Positions 47,852 through 57,900 of a stretch of 64,000 nucleotides of DNA are shown piece after piece. A model generated the notes under the pieces. The model ran no database searches and had not been told where the DNA came from. It was given only the letters and a program-made list of their open reading frames with translations. How positions within the stretch are numbered: position 1 is the stretch's first letter; every line of letters begins with the position of its first letter. The position numbers and the translations under genes are program-made. This stretch comes from Diadema setosum (Eukaryota > Echinodermata > Echinoidea > Diadematoida > Diadematidae), in NCBI GenBank assembly GCA_033980235.1, contig CM067069.1, positions 12,598,828-12,662,827 on the forward strand, read 5' to 3'.

Positions 47852-48045
47852 TACTAAACAAGGAATGTTCGCATGCAGAGCGCCAAGATTCGCAAAATTA
47901 AAATGCACGCGAAAGTTCTTGTCTACACTTTAAGCATTGAATGCCAGTGGCAGTTCGCGAAAATTTCATGCCGCAAAAAAGGCCATCGGCTCCAATTCGC
48001 GAAAAATTCATGCCGCGAATATACATTGTATCATGTTTTACAGTA
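47852..48045. mobile_element. Family A MITE, copy 5 (reverse)
   Basis: TACTAAACAAGGAATGTTCG to CATGTTTTACAGTA, with GCATTGAATGCCAGTGGCAG and CCATCGGCTCCAATTCGCGA internally. Confidence 0.85.
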
Positions 48046-49699
48046 CGTGTATTTCTCAACAAACTACTTTCAACTTGCAAGCCACCCATAATTCGACCGG
48101 CTGCTACATGCAGCTGTGGAACCTTTGTACAAATACTTATAATGTACATGTCTTTGGCACAGGAGGTCAAACCTTGGTGCGGGTGCCGATAGTCATCATA
48201 AATTCAGTAGGGTTTATCCTACTTCCCTACTTGTGGGCAAACTTGCTCGGCCTGACGGGTTAACTCGGCCACTCATAATGAGGGTGCACTAGTGGCCAAG
48301 TTTACTAATGAATATTAAATATGGTGTATTGTCATTGACCTTCAGCTCCCCCGTTAACTTTAACTTGAAAGATACACAAGAATAGGAATATAGGAATACA
48401 CCATGCATTGAAATGATACATGTAGATCTAGATAGATCTGAATTAAATTAAATTTAGATCTTGAACTATAAATGTAAAGGTCTAGAGTAAACAACCCAGT
48501 TTGTGGCAGGGTGTCTGTTTCTGGCAGGGGCACTTTCATTCATCAATAAAACAGCTAATGAATATCATGTGTGCGGTATAGTCCCACTTTTTTAGAACCC
48601 AAGCACGAGTTATACTTGTTGTACATTATTGTACTCGCAATGTGTTATGAGAAGTGACACCTGATTGAAATGAATGAAACGGCCCTTGCCGCAAATAGGC
48701 ATCCTCAGAGCTCAGGGTGTTTTTATTACTCTAGAGTCTAGACAATGTCAGTGGTCTCGAGTCCAGACGTGCAGACTTGACCAAAAGATCTGTTCTGTGA
48801 AGACTACGTTTACGTCTGGCGTCACAAAATCCTCCTCAAGAGCCAGCAACATTTTGTGAAACATCCTCAAAAAGTTATAACAAGCTCAAAATAAAATGTA
48901 TCCACACATGTGAAAAAAAAACATGTGCAAAACATTAGGAATAGGAGACATCAAACTATCTGGTAGGGTCTAAAAAGTGCACGAAACATGAGAGAGAACA
49001 TTGAATGTAAAGCTTCAAAAAGAGAGATAAGCTGAGAAATATTGCGTACTATGTGCTCGTGATGCTGTGCGCTCTGAGCTGAGCACATACAATTTCTGCA
49101 ATATTCTCAGATTCTGAGCTTGCAACATGCTCAAATTTCAAGTTGTGGACCACCCTAGAACACTCACTGACCATGCTGACATGCAAACAAAGGCAGCTGG
49201 TGCTGGCTGGCAGCATTCAGAAATAGAAAGTGTTTGTTGTCACTGTTCACCACTGACTGTTCACACTCACCATTGACCATGTTGACGTGACTTTGTTGCC
49301 CCATTCACAACACTCATCATATATTGCTCATCACTCCCGTGTGTCTCATCAATCTTGCATAACATTGATATTCATTATCAACAAATTAACAAGGTCTAAC
49401 CTGTTAACGTTTATCATTGTTTATAGGATAGCCACACGCCAATTTATTGATTGTTGACATCGACATAGAACTGTCACATGATGCAATGGTCTGGAAGACA
49501 CTTCTAATCTGTGCCTGGCCTGGTATGGTAGAAAATAAAACTACAGCCTTGCCCTTGGTCTAACGTTATTAGCTCTGTCTACTGACTAAACGTAGAATGA
49601 GGTGGTTCTGATAGATACCAACGGGCTCAACGCAAAGGCAAATGCAATGCCAATGCCAAATGGGGAATAGCAAATAATGAAGAGTTCAGTGACATGTTT

Positions 49700-50110
49700 A
49701 CCATTCCGTGGCTTCTTCTCCGCACATCATGAAATCCTTCCGAGGTATAAAGAGTACACAAATCTTGAAAGCGAAGCGAGTTAATGTGAAATTTAACCGG
49801 CAAATCTCTTCATTCAGCACAATCTTTTTTATGCGCACAGGTTTGAAGGAGCAGCTGCTAGCTAGCTGGCTGCTGGATGACCTCCGCTTGTCTTCAAGAA
49901 CGCAGCTCATTCAACTGGCTGCTGTGAAATTTCGTCGCTTTCTGAATTCTGTTCGCTCGGTAAATGAAAGGACGTGAAAGCAAAGGCGGATTGAATGAAA
50001 ACCGTCGATTAGTTTTCGGTTTGGTGCGGCTGCTACAACACTTGTTACTACCGTACAGCGGTCACGGTGCGCTCAATCATGCCATCGGCAAAGGCGAGCA
50101 ACTTCGGTGC
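49700..50110 (-). promoter_or_regulatory. Candidate GPSM2 first exon and promoter
   Basis: The segment is richer in G+C and CpG than its surroundings (for example CGGTTTGGTGCGGCTGC). On the minus strand a TATA-like CATAAAAAAG lies at 49833-49824, and a plausible donor GAATG|GTAAAC closes at 49702. Between them is an ATG-ATG reading frame (MMCGEEATE) that could be either a short upstream ORF or the true N-terminus. No conserved 5' exon is recognisable, so this is a candidate only. Confidence 0.3.
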
Positions 50111-51335
50111 AACTAGAAAAATGTGTAGTTGAATGATTATACTGTAAAACACGTAACACGTCGTTTCCACTTCAATTTCAGAGCGTAATATATATAATTT
50201 TGTTAGACCGGTAGGCTACCAGGAAAGAGATAAAGGCAGAGCCATAGATAAACAAATTAGAAAAAAAAAATGCATTAGTGTTATTGATGCATTGGCTAAA
50301 ACAAACAAACAATAATGCAGAATTAGACCAGACGTAAACTAAGACTATAGGAAACCTATCATCCTTAAATTAGGACAGTGCACAAAAACAAAATGTAAGA
50401 TAAGTGCAAATGGAAGACACTGTATTGTGAAAAACAAACAAACAAACATATGCAACCCCTAGGGCCTACTTTTCTATCGATATCATTGTGAACAGCTGCC
50501 ACAGAAACGAAGTAATAATTTTCACCAATCAAAAGAAAACAAGCGATGAGAATATCACGTCCGTCTATCCTTTTATGTGTCCAGCTCTCTCATTATGCCC
50601 GATCATTATTCTTAGGCTGATTTTTTGATATTCCGTTAAGAAAATAAAAACAAGAGCCATTTAGGCTAGCTTAACTTAGCTTAGGAAAAAAAAAGCCTCA
50701 GACTTGTTATCCACCGATAACGTAGTTAATTTGGCGCACTGGATTCGAATAGTTTCATGTTTAAAATTGGTTTTATGCAGTCAAGTGGGCCCATTTTAAA
50801 ACGATAGTAATGCTGAAGATGGATCACTGATATCAAATTGAAATACATCAATTCGATCTGTCCAATTTCTTCAGCGTTTGAGTTACGGAACATTCAGATA
50901 GGTCTATAGGCCCAAGTACAACGAAATAAAAGGACAAGATGAAAATCCGAGTATTCATAACCTCAAGTAACTTTGATGATAGAAGGTTTAGATAGGGTAT
51001 AGGCCCCCTGTCAAGATCGATTTTCAAAATAAAAATCAACTTCAAATAATCAAAGACAGCAGCGAATGCTTCATTGAAATAGCATTTTAAACAAAATCCA
51101 TGTAATAGACAATCATATTGCCAGTATTAAGGCTCAGCATCATCTGTGACCAGTTGATGGCCCGGGGCTACAAGGAATATACAAATGTGTCTGGTCACAA
51201 CTTAAAAAAAAAAAGAGCATAAACGCCAATCACGGGTGACTCCATCGGCGGCCACCAACAATTTTGCGATGTTTACATTGTTTTGATATATTTTTCTCAC
51301 CCAGAAGAGAGGAGAATTACGAGCAGAGTCACCTG

Positions 51336-51870
51336 AGTTCGTTATTCCGAAAATTCGTTAATCCGAAAATGAAATATGGTTCGTTATTCAGAAGGTTCGT
51401 TAATCTGGCATATTAAGGTTCGAAATTCTGAAGGTTTGTAAGTCTACGCACCGTCTTTACATTTTCGGATATTCGGAATGTGACGAACACTTTTTCAGCG
51501 AATCTTCCGAAAACGAAGTGTGGTTCGTTGTTTCGAAGTTCGTTAATGCGAAAATGAATATGATTCATTATTCAGAAGGTTCGTTAATCCGGAATTGAAA
51601 TAAGGTTCGAAATTCTGAAGGTTTCTTTGTCATCGTCTTTACATTTTTCTTCTTCTTCTTCTTCTTCTTCTGATTAAGTCTGCCTCCTTCAATAGATTGA
51701 AGATTCTTGCAGACTGATTCTTACATTTTCGGATGTTCGGAATAACGATTAGCGAATCTTCATAGCTAGGCCTATACGGAATTTTCTATATATTTTGGAA
51801 CGACGAACTTCGGAATAATGAATCCTATTTCATTTTTAGATTAGGCCTAACAGACCTTCGGAATAATTGA
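51336..51870. repeat. Family J array of TTCGTTA..CCGAA dyads
   Basis: Repeated blocks of GTTCGTTAATCCG, TTCAGAAGGTTCGTTAATC and GGTTCGAAATTCTGAAGGTT, present twice (about 51370-51450 and 51555-51625) and once inverted (TTCGGATATTCGGAAT). A CTT microsatellite at 51648-51670 interrupts it. Probably a foldback transposon derivative; the ends were not delimited. Confidence 0.6.
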
Positions 51871-51959
51871 CATCACGAACGAGCGGCACATCATGCAGCG
51901 CTGACTATTATTGCAACTTTCTTTTTCTTTCAGCAAGCTCTACACGGAGCCACGACCAG

Positions 51960-52000
51960 TGTTCATTCATTCATTCATTCATTTATTCATTCATTCATTT
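51960..52000. repeat. (ATTC)n microsatellite
   Basis: About nine CATT units with one variant. Confidence 0.95.
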
Positions 52001-52334
52001 GTTTTTCCATTTTCAACAGAAACATAGATATTTTACAGAGATTGAATACATAAATTTCATAATAAAGGATAAGTTTACAAAAATATTGTAAGTATACAGA
52101 AATGCTGGAAATGGGGAGGAATGCTAAAAAGCAGTTCTTGAACCTCATATATAGGGGGCATTCCCCCACACATACAGCAAATTATTGATAGACTAATATA
52201 CATAAAAAGTGGAAAACAAGAGAAACTAAGATAATATAATTATGGCAACCTATAATACTAACTTAACTAACCCGAAACAAACATCCTGGACAAATTTCTA
52301 CACAAAGTGTTGCCAGACTGACTCCATGGGCAGT

Positions 52335-52336
<2 letters not shown>

Positions 52337-52382
<46 letters not shown>

Positions 52383-52398
52383 TATATATATATATATA
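52337..52398. repeat. (TA)n microsatellite
   Basis: About 30 TA units, one CACA interruption. Borders family H. Confidence 0.97.
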
Positions 52399-52932
52399 CA
52401 CTGTAAAAACATGGGTGTTAGATTTAACACCATGGGTGTTAAATCTAACACCGATCAAACTTCAATAAAGGACCACACCCACAGGTGTTAAAAATGTACT
52501 GTGATGGTGTTGAAAAGTGTTCACCTGACACTTCGTGGTGTAAATTTGACACTGTACCTGGTGTTATTTTGACACTGTACTGGTGTTAATTCAAAAATGA
52601 CACCACATGGTGTTGATTTGATATTTGTTGGTGTTAATATCAATTGTTTAACACCCGTCCAGCTTCAATAAGGGACCACACCAGCTGGTGTTACTTTGGT
52701 GTAAATTTATTTTCACATTTTTTCAAAAATCTAGTATTTTAATGTAAAATTCTTGATCGTCTTGTTCAAATTAAAAATCAACAAGAAGTACAGTTACTAA
52801 GAAACTCTTCACAAAAACAGTTTAAAATTTGGAAATGACACCCGGCGGTGTTAATTTAACACCATAAATGAGCACCGAAAATTTAACACCAGTTCGGTGT
52901 TCACTATTTAACACCGGGCTTTTTGCAGTGTA
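52397..52932. mobile_element. Family H element built of GGTGTTAAA/TTTAACACC dyads
   Basis: Left end TACACTGTAAAAA, right end TTTTTGCAGTGTA, flanked by TA. Inside are over twenty GGTGT or ACACC blocks in both orientations, some paired as GGTGTTAATTTAACACC. CTTCAATAA(A/G)GGACCACACC is repeated at 52451 and 52661. No ORF. A non-autonomous TA-target (Tc1/mariner-like) element by its ends. Confidence 0.8.
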
Positions 52933-53530
52933 TATTTGTTTTTGTTTTTGTTTTTCATGGTCAAATTTCACTGCTGAATATCTATCCAATAACGAAAAAG
53001 TTTGTCCCTTGTGTTCAATATTATGGTGGAATTTAATGAATACGTTGAGGCGAGGGTCATGGAAAATTAATATGTTTGTGCCTCAATTTTGATATTGAAC
53101 ATGTTAGACTTACGAATTTAGTACGTATGTGTTATGCAAATCCTTACCTGTCAATTTTCACATATTAGTTATCATGGTTTATCTTAGTGTTTTACTGAAT
53201 TGTTTAACTTACATATTTGTAATTTTTTCTTACTTCTTAAAATAAACAGTCACCTGCCTGTAATTTTCACATAATTATGCTTTATTAGATCATTACAATA
53301 AATAATGTTTTATCTGATTATTCTATTTTCTTATATTTTCTCTTCTTTTTCTTATCTGGCCACCAAATAGGCCATCAAAACTGGAATATGAAGTTTTTGT
53401 GACCAGAACGAGCCACCACCCAAAATAAAAAATAAAAAAATTAGTATAATAGGGTCGATTTGTAGAGATTCTCTGTTATAATCTTTGTGAGTCGAGCTCA
53501 CTGCTTGTCGAATCTTGACTATTTTGCCCC

Positions 53531-53916
53531 TTAAAGGGACTGTACAGTACTGGTTGAGGTGGGGATTCATGTTTTGAACATTCTTAAGTGAGATAATGAG
53601 AAACCTCTTATGAAATATGAAAGAGCATGTAATTTTAAAAAGGATTCAACGTTTATTTGATGAAAATTGGTTTTCAAATGGCTGAGATATCAAAAAAGTG
53701 ATAATAATAAAAGGCGACAGGCCACAACTTTATTAGGATCTCTTTGTTTCACCTTGTTTTTGGATATCTCAGCCATCTCAAAGCCGATTTTCATCAAATA
53801 AACTTTTGATACCCCTTAGAATTGCATGCTCTTTGCCATCTTATAGAGTGGTTTCTGAATATCTCGCAAAACGTTAAAAGCTACAAATCCTCACCTCGAC
53901 CAGAACTGTACACATC
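53531..53916. mobile_element. Family F element, copy 2 (opposite orientation)
   Basis: TTAAAGGGACTGTACAGTAC to CCAGAACTGTACAC. Full-length reverse complement of 19162-19546; the right TTAA has been lost. Confidence 0.8.
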
Positions 53917-54104
53917 GTAGATGTCACAAGTGTCCTAAAATAGTGACGCTTGCACACAATTTCTTTCTCGACATGCTCCACGAATGACCGCGATAAGAAG
54001 AAATGGCAAAAAGAAAAACATAGAAGCAAATCATCTATTTTACTAGTACTTCACAACCATATTTGTACAAATTAGTTTGAAATACTTTAGTAAAAAAAAA
54101 AGGT

Positions 54105-54586
54105 TACTAGAGGGCTCACACCCGTAAATACAAGGGAATGCCCCAGGCCCCTTCACAAATTCGTACCAAAGATACCAAAATAAATGAAGAAAAAATTTAT
54201 TAAAAATCAATGATGTAGTTTGGCAAAAAACTGAATAGCTGTAGATATTGAGTATGAATTCCTCTACAAATTGCTTTTTGGTTAGAAGATGAAAGCTTTT
54301 CTGGTGGAATTTGAGGGGACTATATTTCATTGTGTACGTGTACGGAAAATGGGTGACTTTTTGAGTGACAAGAACTCGTAGTCTGGCTTTTCGGACCCCT
54401 GAACAGAATTTGCACTGGATAATTCACCCTGAGAATTTGATGGATGAAAGGGTACATCTAACTTATCCAGGTTAGTGAAGCTGAAACACCTCATTTCTCC
54501 CAGCTATTTTACAGAATTTTTTGAAATTTGATTTTTAACACACGTCCCTATGGGGAAATATTTATGGGTGTGAGCCCTAGACTGTA
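54105..54586. mobile_element. Family O MITE beside the XAB2 promoter
   Basis: TA-CTAGAGGGCTCACACCC at the left and, inverted, CAGTCTAGGGCTCACACCC at the right, TA at both flanks, about 480 bp. The inner inverted stretch GTAAATAC / ATTTATGG extends it. No ORF. Confidence 0.78.
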
Positions 54587-54733
54587 CTCGTTTGCAACAG
54601 CGCCATCATGAGAGTCCGTTTGAGACATTCTGGCTGGTGGGTTAGGTTAGCCATTAGTCGTAGCTTTCAGCATACAGTGATCACATTCCGTCTGTATCAC
54701 ATCCGACATGACTGGCGCTGCGCCACTAAAGGA

Positions 54734-54740
54734 TATAAAG
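54734..54740 (+). promoter_or_regulatory. TATA-like box before XAB2
   Basis: TATAAAG in GGATATAAAGCGCC, about 160 bases upstream of the XAB2 ATG. If used, it would place transcription start near 54765 and give a 5' UTR of about 130 nt. The choice rests on motif and distance only. Confidence 0.35.
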
Positions 54741-54895
54741 CGCCTATATCTTTAATTCCTGATCCACTCCTGATCCTGCACACCTGTCGTCCACCAAGCG
54801 TATACTTCTACATACAGTAAACGTGCGTGTTGATAGTATGAAGTGGATCTCCCTGATCTGACTGGAAGACCCCTAGAAGATATTCTTCGTACAAA

Positions 54896-54934
54896 ATGCC
54901 TATTGGACAGACGAAACAGTCTGATATAATATTC
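54896..54934 (+). CDS. XAB2: XAB2 coding exon 1 (start)
   Basis: ATG at 54896 encodes MPIGQTKQSDIIF, then the donor TTC|GTGAGT. It parallels human ...RPDLVF|EEEDLPYEEE, and the phase-0 junction to exon 2 (EEDDLAYEEEIL) supports the start. The bases before the ATG (CAAA) put A at -3. Confidence 0.88.
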
Positions 54935-57900
54935 GTGAGTATAATTATATGGCGTACGCCTTCAAACAGTGTACCAGCCCAGATTTATTCATTTACCGCC
55001 TCGCGCTTTACATGTAACGTTAGACGTAGAAATCTAAACTGGCTGCTTCCACCGGGTCCTACAGTTCTTCTCATCCGCCGGCTGCTCCGAAATCGCTCCC
55101 CTAGCGTTCCGGGGTAGCGAGCTAGCTGCGACACGATGCCGTACACAGCAGCAGCGGCTGATGTCGGAGCAGTGTGGGGCTGCCGGCTGCTGCTATGCTG
55201 CAGAGCTGTAGGCCTAGACTAGTGCTCTCACTCGTCTCTTGTCATTTCTATCAATAGGTCCTAGATGTAAATGACCATGATGAGATGATGACATTTCCCA
55301 CAATAACGACACGCACGTTGAATCATGTGAATATGTGTTTTTAGAAGAAAATTCAAAACGAAAAACACCCTACAAGAAGAATAAGCTAAACTAGAATTTT
55401 GTAGAAAGAAGATCATCAGATCATCTGTTTTGGTTATTTTTGTGATACTGTATTCTGTTTAATACGATGTATTGTTAGGTTTTTTACTACTTACATGTAA
55501 CTAGAGATATTGGCAGGGCCGTAATAATATGATGCATTGTACCATCATGTATACCATGTGGTTATTTGCCTCATAAATGTGGACATTAACAACTTTTCTT
55601 CTTTTTTTTTAAATCCACTATCAATCATTAATCATTTGTGTAAAGCTGGACCCTGCTTTCATGTGCATGCAGTCGAGTCAAGGCTCAAGCCTGCTCATCT
55701 GCTTTGACCTTGCATGCGAGCAAATTTATAGTTGCTGCCACCAACGGGTGCTGCAGAGAAATTTGCCAAAATCTTGTCTGACAAGCTCCTGTCTGTGTGC
55801 AGAATAAATGTGCAGAGCTACCAAGTCTCATGCATTCTGTGTGAGACACACACATTTATTATGTATGAAATGTAAGAAAACAGTACAAAGTTTTAAGAAA
55901 GCTTTCAAGCGTATTTTACTTGAAAGGTATTCTGGAAGTTATCAATATCATTTTTCTGAATTTATAAGAGATTAGCATGATAGGGGTGTGTTTGTGAAAA
56001 TGGCATCTTGTGTATTGTTAATGTGTTGGTGTATGTTTTGTCTGTGTATGCATGCATGTGTATGTGTGAGTGTGTGTGTGTGCCAATGTTTTTTTCTCAG
56101 TTATATAGTTTATGAAAGAAGAGACATAACAATGTATTTACTTTTCCGGGGTTAGTTTTGAATAAGGCCCATTGCCCATAAGTGATAGTTGCATTTGAAG
56201 GTATATTTCCCTTTTGTCTTTTAAAATAAGTAAAAAATAGTCACTAAGTATGCACCAGATCACACCATTAAGAGCTAAAAATGGGTCTAGGGCAATTACC
56301 CCCTGGGCAATTACCCCGCACCCTTCCCCTGGCCCTAATCCTAATCCTAATCCTGAACCTAATCCTATCCCTAACTCAAACTCCTAACCCTAACCCTAAC
56401 CCTAACCCTAATCGTTACTCTAAGCTTACCACTAACCAGTATTTAGCCGGGGGGTAATTGCCCTCTCGGGGTAATTGCCCGGATACGGCTAAAAATAGAA
56501 AAAGCTCCCTGCCATAGGAGGGAGGACAGCCCCCTCCCACTCGCTTGCTTTGCTCCCTCGCTCACGAGCATGCACGTGCACTGAGACGCGGAGTCATGAA
56601 AATCTCACTCATAAAAATTTGTTGAACTTGGCATCTCTGTATGTGCCCAGCTGTGGTACAGTAGATAAAAGCCAGTATACACAGCTTGAAAAATAACTTT
56701 AAAAAAATTTCATAAAAATCAGATTTCAAGTTTTAAGTAAATTGCTCTCTGCTGTCAATTGTATGACGAACATATAATATGTAATTTTGCACAATTGATG
56801 GAAAAATACAGTTGTATGTCATAAATTGGCTTGGCAATGATGAAAAGTAATCAAACTTTATGACTTTTCCCTCCTTACGAAACCACTGCCAGCGATGGCA
56901 CATACTTGTATCTCTATTTTTACGGAAAAATCCACTGTCAGAGTGATGTGACTGGTTTACAGTATGGAAAGAGGATACATGTATCAATCCACCCGCGTCA
57001 TAGCTTGCTGTTAAATACAGCGGACAAATTTCTGGCAAGCCACATTGCAAAATAGTGTACATGTGCATGAGTGCCAGATAGGGCCTCTGGCGATGTCCTT
57101 TGCTTTGCTTTGATGTCTTTTGCTTCACCAAGACATTAAATTTTATTTATTTTATTTTTATTATAAACATTTATGTGTACAAATAGGTTACTTGCTTTCT
57201 AACTGTGTCATCCTGCACAGGAAGAGGATGACTTGGCATATGAAGAAGAGATTCTCCGGCACCCCTTCTCTGTCAAGTGCTGGCTGCGATACGTGGAGCA
57301 CAAGTCCAAGGGCCCCTCGGCAGGTCAGCATATGATCTATGAGAGAGCCCTGAAGGAGCTGCCAGGAAGGTGAGAGGCAAATACAAAATGCGTTGTGATA
57401 ACATAGACAATGATAAAGATTATTATGATATTACTAATAATTATAACGATGATGACATCGGTGAAGTACCACATTGGAAATAGAAGCTGATGATGATGAT
57501 GATGATAATGACAACATCAATAAAGAAGAAGAAGATGAAGAAAAAAGGTGAGGAAGAAGGCGAAAGGAGGAAACAGAAAAAAAAATGAGGCTACTGTTAA
57601 GAAGTGAAGGACTTTATTTGATTTGATTTGATTTGATTTATTCACAAAATGCATATACAGTTGAACCTCTCGTATCCGGACAAGTCGGGACCGGGGCTCA
57701 TCCGGATAAGGGATTTGGCCGGATACGGGAGACTCAATGCTTTATACATGTACATACCGTATAATAGAGCTCTATGGTACATACACATACACATACACAT
57801 GTACTGATGTAGCCCATTATAGTACCACATGTAGTAATGTGTATACTGCGACCTTTTCATTGTTACACTCAGTAACAGACCCCAAAATAGAGGTTCGTGT

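Larger units (their letters stand above)
46733..54895. other. Region between the GPSM2 and XAB2 start codons
   Basis: About 8.2 kb. It must hold the GPSM2 5' UTR/promoter and the XAB2 promoter. Repeats present: family A (47852), J (51336), (ATTC)n, (TA)n, H (52397), F (53531), O (54105). No conserved reading frame was recognised. Confidence 0.75.

Noticed and set aside
50135..50160. TATACTGTAAAACACG resembling a family A end
   Set aside because: Only the terminal dozen bases match, with no interior or opposite end.
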